NCBI GenBank assembly: GCA_905250075.1
Contig: CAJNOP010000720.1
Coordinates: 1-64,000 of the forward strand
Reading direction: 5' to 3'
Origin: Rotaria sp. Silwood1
Taxonomy: Eukaryota; Rotifera; Eurotatoria; Philodinida; Philodinidae
DNA length: 64,000 nt
Shown: in pieces, positions 10,577 through 22,653 of the stretch
Layout: the number at the start of each line of letters is the position of its first letter
Position numbering within the stretch: the stretch's first letter is position 1
Notes under the pieces: model-generated
The model's database searches: none
Seen by the model: only the letters and a program-made list of their open reading frames with translations
Told to the model about the DNA's origin: nothing
Translations under genes and position numbers: made by a program

Positions 10577-11320
10577 CCAACATCCGTATCCAGGTCGAGA
10601 CGAACACTCATAGAACGCGTTTGTAGACTTGTTGTCTTCTTTGTAGAAGGCATCAACAAATTAGAGTGAAAAATGGTCGACACAAAGGGTTATGTATATA
10701 ATCGTACGTTTCTAAGATCCTTTTTCAAAAAATTAAATATATTTTTTTTTTTATTAGAATATTGGATGTTTTTATATTTCAGATCAATATAAATGTCATG
10801 GTCAAAATTGAAATTCTTTTTAATTAGTGAAATTAAATTTTTTTTGCTTAACGAAAGTTAAATTTTTTTTTCAGGAGAGTAGTGGAATTTTTTTCACTAG
10901 AAAAGATTAATTTTGTTTTTTAAACGGATGGAATTGTATTCTTTTTCAATAAACACAATCATTTATTTTTTCAATTAGACGAAGTGGATTTTTTTCCAAT
11001 GAATAAATGAATATATTTTTTTAACCAAGCAAAATTAAAATTTTAATTTTAGCTAAGGTTCTAGTGAACAAAATCGAGACTTCATTTCTCAAGTGCAGGA
11101 AGCATGGGTGTGCGGTGTGGATGTGGGTGCTGTTTTAGTGAGGACTAACACCCACACCCAGTGTTTTGGCCAATGAATATGCGAGCACTTGCTTTTTCCA
11201 TTCTGTAAAATTGTTTATGACGCACCTTTAAGTATTCCTATCCGATGTGGGTGTGCAATGGCGACGAATTGTTGGAAGAAAAAAGCATATTGCGCTTGCA
11301 CATTCTACATCCTATGACTC
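10577..11320. other. Intergenic DNA upstream of the F-box pseudogene
   Basis: It contains runs of AATTTTTTTT spaced through 10740-11040 and one telomere-like palindrome (11104-11160). A lone GATGTGGGTGTGC lies at 11245-11257, about 65 bp upstream of the F-box start codon. Confidence 0.5.
11104..11160. repeat. Telomere-like palindrome
   Basis: TGGGTGTGCGGTGTGGATGT then GGGTG, a loop of about 20 bp, and ACACCCACACCCA. Confidence 0.8.
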
Positions 11321-14300
11321 ATGTCTACTAAAAAGAAATTATATCTTCACACAGCACCTATCGAACTTGTTGATCGAATTTTCGATTATCTCGATGTAGA
11401 AACAATTGCTTTTTCAGTTCGGTGCGTGTGCAAACGACTTTATGCCATTGGGGATGCCTATGGTCGCTATGAACTGGATTTGCATTATATTTTAAAATCT
11501 GATCTACCTCTCATGACGCGTATTATTGATCCTAAAAATGTTATTTCACTTACGCTTTCGGATGAAAATAGGACACATGACCAAATTCGATTATTTCTTT
11601 CCCATTTTCAAATTGATCAATTCATTCATCTACGTTCATTGGCTCTATTTAACTTAAAACCCGAATATTTGCAGGAATTTCAAAAATATATCATGAAATA
11701 TTCCATTAAAACATTCTCAATATCGCCTAATTACTCCTATGGCGAAAGCACAAGAGCATTATTGTCATCTGTTCTATGGCATAAGGGCCTTCGAAAATTC
11801 GAATTGAACAGGAGTGATGTCGACTTTCCTAAAATAGAATGACCGATTTCATGTGCATTGGAACACGTCACAATCAGTTGTGAATGCAGTTGGAATACAG
11901 TCTACTCTATTCTTGGTCACTTGCCTCGTCTACGAATATTGGTTTTAAAAAATGTTTACAAGAATCAATTCGATGAGCATATCCCTATACGTTCTTCTAA
12001 TACACAGCTCAATCATTTAACTTCGCTCTCGTTACAAAGCAGTTCTGATATAACAATGGACAATGTTGAATCACTCCTTTCACTTTTGCCTAGACCAACG
12101 CATCTTCGACTGATTAATGAGACACTCTCAAGCGAACCTGTATTATTTGACGGTTTTCGCTGAAGGGAATTCATTGAAATAAAATTGCCTCTATTGAATA
12201 AGTTCGATTTCTTGTTCACTAGTAATGTATTTGACGAAAGTAAACGTTTGGTTGTTAAATGTGACCATGAGTACACGAATAGTGGTCGAATAGTTCATCT
12301 CTATTCGATACCAGTTTTTAAAGATAAATTTCATTATCCTGACCGACGAAGTACAATTTTAAGGTCTAAATGAAGCATTGATGGTGACAATGAAACAATC
12401 ATTGTCAATACACTTCATTTATCTTTAAAATTGAGCAAAATGATGGCAGAAAACATTCGACAACAGGTAAGTGTTATTCTATATTGTCAACTCTGTCATT
12501 TCCTCTTGAATGAAGGATTCTTTTCAAAGAAATTCAATAGGATAGTATTTGATTTTAATGATAGGTTATGTTAAACATTTTTTAGACTTATATCGGCTGC
12601 TATTGAGTTTTTAGGACCCATTGATTTTATAAGATTCTCATTATTATAGAAATCATCCTTCATTACTATGAAAGTTTCTCGAAAGAATTTTAATAAAAAT
12701 GATGAACTTATGCGGATATATAAACGAACTCGTATGGCAGATTAAAAACTGTAGTACATTCAACAATGTTGAAAATAACGATTTTTTTTCTATTACCTAC
12801 ACTTCAGTCATATATTCATTATATGTCATAAATAATGCGACACTAAAAACTTTAAATGTATTTCATCCGCTTTCATCTAATGAATTAAGTAGTGTTCTAG
12901 GGAATAGAGAACAATTTATTATCTAGCAGCATCGCTGCCAATAGACTATAAGAGTTTTTAAAAAGTCTACAGTCTTTTTCCATAGTTACTTAGATCGTAA
13001 ATCTTTGATCAACTTTTCTATGAGGATAAGCACCATAGATAGAATAATTAGTGTGTACTAAACTTTCAGAAAATTGTTCAATACATTGTTTGAGAGGGGC
13101 GATATGTTCTTTTTTCATCGATATAGCTGGTTACATGAAGCTTTTGCATAATTAATATCTTAGAAATAGTACAGTAGAAATTTCTGTGATTCAATATATA
13201 AGTTAGTTTTATTGAAATGCTTGTCTGAACGATGCTTCAGATAGAAACAGATGGAAGAATACGATTGTATGGAAGTTTAGTTTTACACGGAAGCATTCAT
13301 CAATAATTAAACATCGTCGTCAAAACGCAATAAGATCGTGAGATTCTTGCATAATGCTACAATTCAATAGTCTCCCACTAGTGAGCGAACCATCGACTCC
13401 ACACCTTCTAAACACCTGAGGCTCGGCATTACTTTTAACTACAGGAAAATGATACATTTCTATATTAAAAGAAATCTGTTTACAAATGTATTAAGAACTG
13501 TTTTAGTGGACTATCAGATTATGTTTTATTTTATTATGTCCCATTGTGATGAAATAGTTAATATACAAAAGGATCGGAAGCTCACCTGCTTTGTTTGATT
13601 ACGCCGTGTTTTGGAAGATATCCTTAAAAAGGACACGAAATATTTTTGGAAAGAATATAAAAAACTGCTGAACTAGAACAACACTCAGTCGTTTAAAAAC
13701 TCAATAAGTAATGGATACATTTTAATCAAATACTAATGATTAGGAATATTACTGATTATATTGTGCAGTTTTTTTTAATAGAAAATAATTGGTACCATAC
13801 TGAACCATTTTTGCAACGAATTCGAAACCTTCAAAGAGGTTTCGTAAAAATCCAAGATGGTCTCAGAATGATTATCAAGAGTCCCGAAAACCTTTTGAAA
13901 GGGTTCATGGAAAACTGATGAAACTTCAAAAAAGTTTCGGTTTCGTTGCAGAGTTCGAAATCTTTTTGAGTTTCATAGAAAGGATGAAACCTTTTTTGTT
14001 TTCAGTATACGTTGTTATTTCCAAACCATAGACTACATTTTGTGCATCCTATAGATCGATTTTATATAGAAAGTAATGGTAAAAAAATTGTATTCAATCC
14101 ATCTCACAGTGTCGAAGAAAACGGAGCTGACTCAGTATATTTTGGAGAGAAACTTGATTTTTTGAAAAACGCAATGAGCCTAAAATATACACCCGTTTCA
14201 ATATTTATTCTCTAATGAATAGTTGATAACTCATTTGCACATTGATTTCAGGTATAAATGCAATCCAACCTTTTCACAGAATTTAATAACAAGGTTTACA

Positions 14301-15190
14301 TGAATTTTATGCATATCAATCACTCCACTGTGACTTCTTAAAAATAGGCTCTTTTCCTTTCGAAGTTTCAAAAGAAATTCTTCTTTTCTTATTCTAGGTA
14401 ATTAAAAAGATTTTTCATTTGCAAAATATTCGATAAAAGGCATTCAAATATGTCGTTGAAAATAAAGCTTTTCAGTTTTGAAAAACAATGTAGACTATTT
14501 CTCAGTAAATTTACTTCATTTTATTATATAATTCTTTAAAAAGACTTCTTAGCTTAATAGAGAAAATACCTCTATCGTTGTGATGACTTTTTTGCCTTAA
14601 AATAGTTTCATACTTTGTATTTCAGTTGTTTTAGAAATTTCATGTTTTTACTTTCAGACGAATTCAAAAGTGGATTATCTATTTCGAAATGTGACAAAAC
14701 TTGAACTTACAATTCGTGAAAAATGGCCTGTTGACTTCATTGAGCATCTTGCAACCATTCTTAATCTGTCGAATCTTCAAACATTATTCTTGAATTTCAA
14801 GGGTAGCTGTAAGTTCGATACGAGTCTTGAGTTCGAAATGGATACTCTATTCAAACATGCATCGAATCTTCGTTCCATTGAAATATGTTTCTTTTTTGAT
14901 TCCGTTAGAATGAACTTGCTTATTCTCAATGCTATATACTTGAAATTACCTCGTCATATCAAACGTCTTGATACTTATATCACGGATATGGAGGATGCTA
15001 TATTGATACTGGAATGAAGCGAACACCTATCAAGTGTTACATTTGAATTCGCTCATAGGAACCAGCAGTCCGTAGCTGTGTGATCACGGAATGGCTCTCG
15101 CGTATGGAAAGAGATTTTGTATGTACTAGCATAGGCAATGCAGTGCACTTGTGGCTTGGTAAGAGCACGAATAAACAATCGAACTTATAG
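11321..15190 (+). pseudogene. F-box/LRR-like protein, decayed
   Basis: The N-terminus is an F-box: PIELVDRIFDYLDVETI, then FSVRCVCKRLYAI at residues about 16-47. This is the typical start of a large bdelloid F-box family, normally the substrate-binding part of an SCF ubiquitin ligase. Frame 11321 continues through TGA at 11840-11842, 12161-12163 and 12371-12373 with good coding sense on both sides, up to a GTAAGT donor at 12467. The C-terminal exon starts after TTTCAG near 14657 (VDYLFRNVTKLELTIREKWP), carries TGA at 15015-15017, then shifts frame near 15075. It ends VITEWLSRMERDF...VHLWLGKSTNKQSNL, with TAG at 15188-15190. The 2.2 kb between the exons is far longer than the usual short introns here and includes a repeat (13788-14006). 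A possible internal exon lies near 14005-14130 (LLFPNHRLHFVHPIDRFYIE). All four in-frame stops are TGA. The F-box call is firm; pseudogene status is inferred. Confidence 0.8.
13788..14006. repeat. Interspersed foldback repeat, copy 1
   Basis: It begins GGTACCATACTGAACC then ATTTTTGCAACGAA and contains four short palindromes of the form GAAACCTTCAAAGAGGTTTC spaced about 50 bp apart. A GGTTTCGTTGCAGAGTTCG block near 13942 is the inverted counterpart of the start. A diverged copy lies on the opposite strand at 49739-49850. It sits in the oversized gap of the F-box pseudogene. Confidence 0.6.
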
Positions 15191-15239
15191 GGTGTGGATG
15201 GGTGTGTACATGCACACTTACATCCACATTCACGCCCAC
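15190..15239. repeat. Telomere-like palindrome starting at the F-box stop codon
   Basis: GGGTGTGGATGGGTGTG begins at the last base of the TAG stop. It is followed by a short loop and CATCCACATTCACGCCC. Confidence 0.8.
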
Positions 15240-16119
15240 AAACTTTTCTTCTAGGAATGCCTGAAGCATATAAAAGGTGTTGTTCCACCCTGTTACAACA
15301 TTGTAAATCAATTGACGTTCAATAAATCCTATAAAGAACCATTTTTTTTTCGTTATAAACTAAAATTTGACCTTTTCTGCCGAGTGATCGTTAATATTTA
15401 TTTAAAGTTTAATTAGCCAAATGACTATCACGAGTGAATAAGATGAGAGGACGAATTGTAGCAAGCATATCTCTTGCTTCATCTAGCTTTCGATTAATAT
15501 CATTGACTGATAAACTAATAAGATGATCGGTGCAACCAATCCAACCTGTATTAATATAATCTATATTCTTCTAGAAGGTAGAAATTTGTGTGTATGTGTG
15601 TCTATGGTTGTAGTTGTTGATGTGCGTGCGAGTATGTAGATGTGAGGGTGAATAGGTATCCGTGTGATACGAAGATCTATATCCACATTCGCGTACTTTA
15701 TTTTATGAGAAATCTTTCACTTGAAAGAACGTCGCTTTTGTTATAGCAAAGCCATTAGCATAATTACATTCATTTATTTATTATTTTGATGAGGCGCAAT
15801 GAAAACTCATCTAACCTTTTGCATGCATTAAGAAAAAACAGAAAATCTGTCATATTTTATGAAAGCAAAAGAAGGATTACTTTTTTAATTTTAACTATTC
15901 AATTACTACCTGATGGATGTTGATAAGATGATGGACACTTCTCATTATATGCAGCAGAGAATCTAACCTATATTGTTTAATGCAGAATTTTTCAAAATTT
16001 AGTTTTGAGTAGATATTTTTGCCTCTCATCATTTCATTTATTTTATTTCATATGTTACATGTATATAGATTCCAAGTATATCATGATATTATATCAACTA
16101 GTGTCATGAAACAGAAATA
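15240..16119. other. Intergenic DNA, no gene seen
   Basis: AT-rich spacer between convergent genes. At 15587-15696 it holds a very degenerate GT-rich stretch followed by ATATCCACATTCGCGTAC, probably a decayed telomere-like palindrome. Confidence 0.5.
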
Positions 16120-17209
16120 TCATTCTAGTTCACTAATAGAAACACTTGGTAGAAGTATTCCAGGAGAAATTTGATTCATACGAATATTTGTAGGTGCTTT
16201 GTTAAAACAACGTTTGATTGATCGACAACACTTTTTCATTAAAATAGTTTTTACTTGACGACGAAAACGTGATGATACTATCAGGAAAACATAAAAATTG
16301 ACCTAAAATAATATCCAAGATAAAGAGGAACAATTACAATACTAAGTGAAAGCTTCTATTAAAGTTTACCGTGAAATTAGCATGCATTATTGAAGCAAAT
16401 ATTGCTGATAATAGACTAACGATGGCTATTTCCATATAATTATTTCCACTGATTTTTAAATTAACTGCATATTGAGAAATAATAATATATGGAAACCCAA
16501 ATATAATAAGAACCATTACACGTGCCAGAGTCATTGCTGTCATTTGACGATCAAGACGTCGACGAAATACTGGTAGCTGCAAACGAACTATTCGACGAAC
16601 GTTTCGATAGGCCAATAAACTCAACGTTACAGTAAGAACTACAGGAAGAATATTGGCCAAAATTGGATAATAGAAGAAGGAATAGTACCGCCTTGCTATA
16701 GGATTGTATACATTACAACTCATTGATGGTTGAATTTCATAGATAATAAGAACTGTTGAGCTATGCAACACGACAAAGCACACATTAAGACTTGTAAGAA
16801 GATGAGCTAATTTAAGTGTACTTTTTTGTCGCCAAGAAGATCGAACATTCGTTGATAAATATTGATCAAACGAAAGAAAACATACAGTAAATAGAGAATA
16901 TAAAGCGAATGCTTGTAACGCCATGTTTAGTAGTTTGCACCAGACCACTGAAGTTTGCATAGGATCATAGCCAAGAATTCGTCCGGCAAATCTTGGTATA
17001 TTTAATGCAAGAAGAAAGCCAATATCAGAGATACACTCGGTAATAAAGTAAAAAGCGGTTTGATTTCTTCGAAAAAGTCGTAGAGTGGTAAAAACCGAAA
17101 TTATCGAAACATTACCAATAATTCCAATGATGCAATTAAAAATACCGGCATACAACTTATATTTCTCTCCTATGAAAAGAAGTTGTTGAGCTAGTATTAG
17201 TTGCGTCAT
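16120..17209 (-). CDS. Rhodopsin-like GPCR
   Basis: Two exons, 17209-16370 and 16302-16120, joined across a 67-bp intron (GTAAAC...TTTTAG) without changing frame; the product is 340 residues. It shows seven hydrophobic segments. TM1 is near IGIIGNVSIISVF, with the conserved GN. TM3 ends LSFDQYLST, so the usual DRY motif reads DQY. Cysteines before TM3 and in extracellular loop 2 (MSCNVYNP) could form the conserved disulphide. Intracellular loop 3 is basic (RRRLDRQ). TM7 is rebuilt by splicing as MHANFTVNFYVFLIVS, where NFYVF takes the place of NPxxY, followed by helix 8 (SSRFRRQVK) and a Cys-containing tail (KKCCRSIKRC). These fit an orphan class A receptor of the peptide-receptor type expanded in bdelloids. 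No ligand can be named. The divergent DRY and NPxxY boxes may alter G-protein coupling. Confidence 0.85.
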
Positions 17210-18337
17210 ACTAATGTTAAGATAAAAAGATTGTATTTTGTATTTTACAGACTTATAACTAATTATCTTTTCTCGATATTAGAAAAGAATAAATGTATTA
17301 TCCAAACGATATTGTTTACTATTTCAACTAATAATGTCAAAATTTCTAAATAGAAAACAATAATTAGTGTCGATGAACCGATCATCTATGAAAATTTCAT
17401 GAAACTCTTACACAGTAAAAAAATAACAAACATCTATTACCTGCTCTTGTATATGAAATGAAGATTAGTGGACATGTATGTAATCTTATTTCGCGATATA
17501 ATAAAAATATTTGCTTATCTGTTATATAGAATCTATGGATCTGCCCAACCATGAAATACTAGCTTTTTGAAATAGCAAAAGCTTTTTCTTTAGAAAAAGA
17601 GAAAAAAAAACTTTACAATCAAACTGACATAGAAAAAGAAGGGATTCGACAGTAATTCATGCTTATAAAGAAGATTTAATACTCCATGAATTTCCAGCAA
17701 TAAAAGGGAGCATAAGGTTAGAGTCAAATGCGTCAATTTAATTTTGATGCGTTTATTATTCATATTCTAATTGACAAAAAATATTCTCATATAAAAGTTT
17801 ATTTTTCTTATAACAATACATTTTCTCACTTTATTAATTGTTTGAAAGTTTCTCTAATGCATCAATGTTACAAAAACAAATCGTCTAAGAAAGAAGAAAA
17901 CAAAATTATATTATATCTATTTATATTGAAAAATAAATCTAGGCCGAATTAGAAGTATTAGCTAAGATTAGGATTGCATCGGATGAGAAGTGATCAAAAT
18001 ACGTTTGTATTATGATTCTTACAGGACAAAAGAGATATTTGTTTTACTAATGCAGTGTCAAAGTAAAGCTGGCATTTCTGACGTATGTCATTACTTTTGT
18101 ATTGAAATTTGAATACAAAATCATTCACATTAATATTTATTTAATTATGTTAATGCTAAGTCGACACTTTCATTATGAAATGAAATTAGAAAAGAATGAG
18201 TTTTCTCTGTGAAAAAATTGCGTTTTTTTAATACTTTATTTCCATGGACTTTGACTTCAGAATTAGAGAAAAATAGTAAACAAGTAATGAATTAATGAAT
18301 TAACTTCGAAATTCTTTTCTCCCTAGATTTATTTCAG
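17210..18337. other. Intergenic DNA, no gene seen
   Basis: AT-rich; should hold the GPCR promoter. An open frame at 17728-17952 is Lys/Ile/Asn-rich and has no coding features I trust. Confidence 0.5.
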
Positions 18338-18408
18338 TTGCTATTGATGCAATGCGCGAAGGAAAATATCATCCTGTGAATTGGAGTAAACTGCCAGAAG
18401 ATGATTGA
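18338..18408 (+). CDS. Possible terminal exon, unrecognised
   Basis: After a TTTATTTCAG acceptor the sequence reads AIDAMREGKYHPVNW then SKLPEDD and TGA (18406-18408). It has strong coding composition for so short a piece, but no matching upstream exon is found. It could be a gene remnant. Confidence 0.3.
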
Positions 18409-19922
18409 CCAATTAAATCTTACATCTGACTATTTTCATTTTATATAAAGCATGTACATTATAAATTACAAGATCCATCAAATTTATTTTCGCATTAGCT
18501 TTTTTCACACAAAACGTTTTATTTTCTACTATTTCACTACGAAATGAACTTTTCAGATTAGAACTGTAAGTGACTCATGAGTTATGGATGACATTGTGAT
18601 ACAATGAAATTGTTATTGTGATAGAAGAACCAGATGAGCAAGTTTTTATATCTCTGCGAAGATCGGTAAGCCCACTCGGTTCTTCTGAACGATTTCGCAT
18701 GCCTCTGTTTTACATTGTTGAAGATATTCAAATCAAGATAAACTAGAATAGTAATTATCTACAAATTAGAAATGACCTTTTCTCAATGAACCGTTCAAAT
18801 AAAATTATAATTATACGTCAAATTACGATGATGTGTTCTTGATCATTCAGTTTCGTTTTATAACAAAAAATAACTATGAAATTCATTACAAAATCAGTTT
18901 TCCGGTCAGAAAGTGTATTAACACTTTAAATGCAAACATATGACGTTTCGATAGTATGTACTGTGTGAAACGTAAACAAAACTTCTATTAAATTTAAGTT
19001 GTCGTCAATGCAAAGGCTTTGGTATGGACACAAATAAGAGAAAAAGTTCTTTTTTGAATTCCTTAATTATTGGTTGCATTTCGTAAAGACTATCTCTCAA
19101 AAGTTCGGCAATTATAAATAGATGTTGTCATTAAATGATTCGTAGATCAATGATCATAAATGTGGGTTTTTTTTTATAATGCATAAATATAACTATAGTC
19201 AAAAAATGTATACCTTTCGTCGATTGTTATATCGATCCATGGGGCTCTATGACTTAAGCCAACTCGTACCGAATTAATATGAAATCGATTGGTGAGTGTG
19301 GATGTAGTGAAGATGCGAATCCTACCCACACCCTTTGATCATAGGACAACACGCGATCAACCATAATCACCACTTTGACTTCGAGAATGCCAATACAATT
19401 GAGTTAGAATCCAACTGGAAACGAAGGACAGTTAAAGAAAACTTAATAACTCATCAAAGACCTGGGCAGTCAATCTATAATACGAGATATAAATTAAAAG
19501 TATTTGGATAAAATTATGTACCGAACGGTATATTTTGTTGGTCCCATTACTATGTTCTAAGAACATACGATCAATCATCTGTTTACTATCAAACAACGAA
19601 ACAAAAGAAAATAAACTAAAGATATTTTTCTCTTTCCCTCTCTCTCTCTCTATTACATATATTTGACAATATATTAGGTGACACAGTGTCTTGTGCTCTC
19701 TCTATTGATAATCTTCGAGAATGATTTATTTAATACAGTTTAATATTTTCTTGTCAAAATATTGACATTATTCTCTCTACATCATTGTATTGTTATTTGA
19801 ATTAGAACAAAACGATCAGAAGTGTTCGTGTTTCATCGTCATCTATTCGTAAGTACAAGGTTGTTCGTCATGCAAGTGATGGTAAAATACTCTGTTCGCT
19901 TTTGATACAAAGTAACAGGATC
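18409..19922. other. Intergenic DNA, no gene seen
   Basis: AT-rich. Contains a telomere-like palindrome (19291-19333) and a short (TC)n microsatellite at about 19631-19651. Confidence 0.5.
19291..19333. repeat. Telomere-like palindrome, short
   Basis: GGTGAGTGTGGATGTAG, a loop with TGAAGATGCG, then CCTACCCACACCC. Confidence 0.75.
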
Positions 19923-20203
19923 ATGGTATCCTTATTATAGCATTTTATTGTTCTTCACTTTTTAATCGTCAATGGACAAGGATTAAACTGCCCGAATCGA
20001 CAATGAATACAAGAATCTTTGAATAAACCTTTTGTTCCACGCGCTGCTATTGTTGTCGTCAATGCTACTGACGTAATCTACGAGAAAGCGTTCGGCTATC
20101 ATTCTTTTGAGCCGCTAAAGTTCATCAATATGGAAAACTTCATTTTTGCATTGACTTCTATTTCAAAAACACTTATTGCTGCTGCCGTCATGCAACTTGT
20201 TGA
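19923..20203 (+). pseudogene. Beta-lactamase-like serine hydrolase, truncated
   Basis: From ATG at 19923 one frame gives a signal-peptide-like start (HFIVLHFLIVNGQG), then VPRAAIVVVNATDVIYEKAF, and a block with the SxxK motif of class C beta-lactamase-related serine hydrolases (TSISKTLIAAAVMQLVE). The frame is interrupted by TAG at 19938-19940 and TGA at 20004-20006. Coding sequence ends abruptly after QLVE, where a (TGTGGG)n-type array begins at 20204. The YxN and KTG-like parts of the fold are absent on the far side. Related hydrolases are secreted or membrane-bound and often of bacterial type. This copy is dead. Confidence 0.75.
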
Positions 20204-20388
20204 GGGTGTGGCTGTGGGTGTGGGTGAGTGTGGATGTGGATATTGATGCGAATATTGGTGTGGGTGTGGATGTGAGTGTGGGTGTGGGTGGGTGTAGATG
20301 TAGGTGTGGGTGTGGGTGTGGGTGCTTCGATGATCATTCTTTTCTTTGCCATATGAGCAACCAGTCCCAACTCAAACTCACACCCACC
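20204..20388. repeat. Longest telomere-like G-rich array, asymmetric palindrome
   Basis: About 120 bp of GGGTGTG repeats, with near-perfect GTGTGGGTGTGGGTGTGGGTG near 20304-20324, then a loop of about 50 bp and a short C-rich arm (ACTCACACCCACC). It directly cuts the beta-lactamase-like frame. Confidence 0.9.
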
Positions 20389-21191
20389 AACTGCTTTTCG
20401 ATGATTAGACAAGGCCTTCAATCGTGGTGTTTGAAGCCAATATTGAAAGATTTTCCTCACAATTGAAGACAAAGTTGGATATTAACCTAGCAATTTTATG
20501 CCAAAAATCCAAAAATCCAAAAAGTCAATATCTTTTTCATCGTTATTATTAGCAGAATGGAAATCTTGATATAAATTTTAAAAAAATTCGGAATTTTTTC
20601 GGAGTCGGAGTATCAGCCATTTAAGAAAATAATTTCAAGTTGGAGTCGAAATCGAAGTTAGAAAATGTGACTTCGCAGGTCTCCATCACCCACACCCACA
20701 GAATAAGCACATACCATCGCTGGTCTGAGCGATGGACATTTTGAGTCATCGAATAGACAGACAAAAAACTTCACACTAATACCGGACTAAGAAATTTGTC
20801 AAGGCTTCGGTAATATCACTAAAAATACGATTTGTTTCGAGTAGAGGTGTGTGCTGAATTCATTTGTTCTTCGTGTTTGCCGCTCAGCTCGAATGTAATC
20901 AGATGCCTGCAGTTTCGTATGATAGAACATGCAGAATTCTTTGAAATGCTTGTATTTCTTTACTGTCTTAAATCTACATTAATAAACATATGTTGAATTA
21001 TTCAAATAATCAATTTCTCATATTTGTAAGAAAAAAAGTAATTCATTTTTTACCAAGAAAAAAAAAACTCTGATCAATGTTTTGTATATAAATGAATGCA
21101 AGAATGGCATACGTGTACACATAATCATTGTCAAGAAACAGACCACACTTCATTAGAATACAATATTTTCAAGTTTTACAACTTATGGTAC
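20389..21191. other. Intergenic DNA, no gene seen
   Basis: It contains GGAGTCGGAGT-type short repeats near 20600-20660 and a lone CACCCACACCCACA at 20687-20700. Confidence 0.5.
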
Positions 21192-21846
21192 AAAACAATC
21201 GTACGGCTGACGATGGAAGGTCCCCAACTGATCAATCGCTTGTGCGTCGAGACTATGTGCATTATGTAGGTATGGATGAGCTATGAATATCCTAAAAAAA
21301 GTTTGGGCTGCTAGCTTGTTGGTAGGAAGATACTGCACTTTTACGGTTTGCTTTTAAATGAATGCCGTGGCTCCCCTCAGGAACACCAGAAAAAATGATT
21401 TTCGAATTTCCACTTGAAACTGTACGTAGAAGCAGACCTTACTGAGAATAGTATTTTGTGAAAGTTTCAGACTTTTTTGCTGTTGCTATCCGTATATACA
21501 GATATGATAACTTCATTCGGATAAACCAGAAGACTTCATGCTCTCATTTCAGGATAGGAACAAATCAAAAGACCTGAAACATTCACAAAATACTATTCTC
21601 AGTAAAGTCTGTTTCTATGTAAAGTTTCAAGTGGAAATTCGAAAATCATTTTTTCTGGTGTTCCTGAGGGGGGCCGCGGCATTCATTTAAAAGCATACCG
21701 TAAAAGCGCAGTATCTTCCTACCAACAAGCTAGCAGCCCAAACTTTTTTTAGGATATTCATAGCTAATTTGTATCTACATAATGCGCATAGCCTCGACGC
21801 AAAAGCGATTGATCAGTTGGGGACCCTCCCTCGTGAGATTGTTTTA
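21192..21846. mobile_element. Long foldback MITE, arms about 270 bp
   Basis: The left arm (from about 21215, GGAAGGTCCCCAACTGATC) and the right arm (ending about 21829) are near-identical inverted copies. Shared blocks include TTTGGGCTGCTAGCTTGTTG, GAATGCCGYGGC and GAATTTCCACTTGAAACT. A second short inverted match, AAAACAATC, lies at 21192-21200 and, inverted, at 21837-21845. The loop is about 100 bp. No clear target duplication is seen, so the superfamily is unknown. No coding capacity. Confidence 0.75.
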
Positions 21847-22038
21847 GTTATATGCATGAGCAGTTCAATCTCATCTAACAGACTTAATAATCTGTATTTT
21901 GAGAGCTAAGTCTGAAATCAATATCAATATTGAAGACTGTTGGTGCTGTCTAAGTAAGATTGTTCATTATTCGACCATGGAATTGATGTAGTTCTGTAGT
22001 CGACTTGTTAGCAAGCAGAAATAGAAGACAATTAGTAG

Positions 22039-22653
22039 TAGAGGCCGAAACGAACCGGAAAAATAACGATTCGCTTCGATTCTACTCAATCCCAGTTTTT
22101 ATTTTTCTGAATATTTCCGATTAAGAAGAGGGCGTCTTGATTTTTGCTAGCTCAACATACAGTGATCTCGAACGGATATTGCCAACGAGCGGTATCATGT
22201 TTCTCGCTGGAGAAGGAGCGCAACATTTTACGTTTAGTGTCACATAGACATTTGAAAGTGATCATTGCTTTTGATTGTGAGGATATTACAAAAAGCTGTG
22301 CAACATTAGCCAGCATCTGAAAAGAACGAGCGACCGATAAAATATTCTGTAGCCATTGAAGCTTAGCAAACTGATGTTATTGAATCCTGATTGTTTCAGA
22401 CTGTTGTACCGCTCAGTAACAATCTGACTAGTGATGCTAAACTGTCCATTCGACAGCCTAGGAAATGAAAGAGATTGAAACAAATCACTAAGATCAAAGT
22501 CATAAAAAAGAGAAGATAAGCAGTACTGCTGGTGTCAGTAAGAGCCGAATCCGGTTTTACCGATTCTGTTCGATTCACTTATTGGTCCCATCTAATTCGA
22601 TTCGACTTAATTTCTTTAAATTATGATTCAGTTCGATTCGCTTTCGGCCGCTG
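22039..22653. mobile_element. Probable hAT-like MITE, decayed
   Basis: The left end TAGAGGCCGAAACGAACCGG and the right end read inward, CAGCGGCCGAAAGCGAATCG, are imperfect inverted repeats with a CAG-type terminus as in hAT elements. Both sides carry short GATTCG/CGAATC-rich subrepeats. The flanking 8-mers match at only 4 of 8 positions, so there is no clear target duplication. No transposase is seen between them. Confidence 0.45.

Noticed and set aside
12699-12926. 75-residue frame inside the F-box interval
   Set aside because: It has an LRR-like hint (LKTLNVFHPLSSNELSSVL), but no splice support or family, so it was not listed as a gene.
20176-20472. Val/Gly-rich and Thr/Pro/His-rich frames
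   Set aside because: They result from translating the (GGGTGT)n array. Only the first part of the 20019-20246 frame is real, as the end of the beta-lactamase-like remnant.
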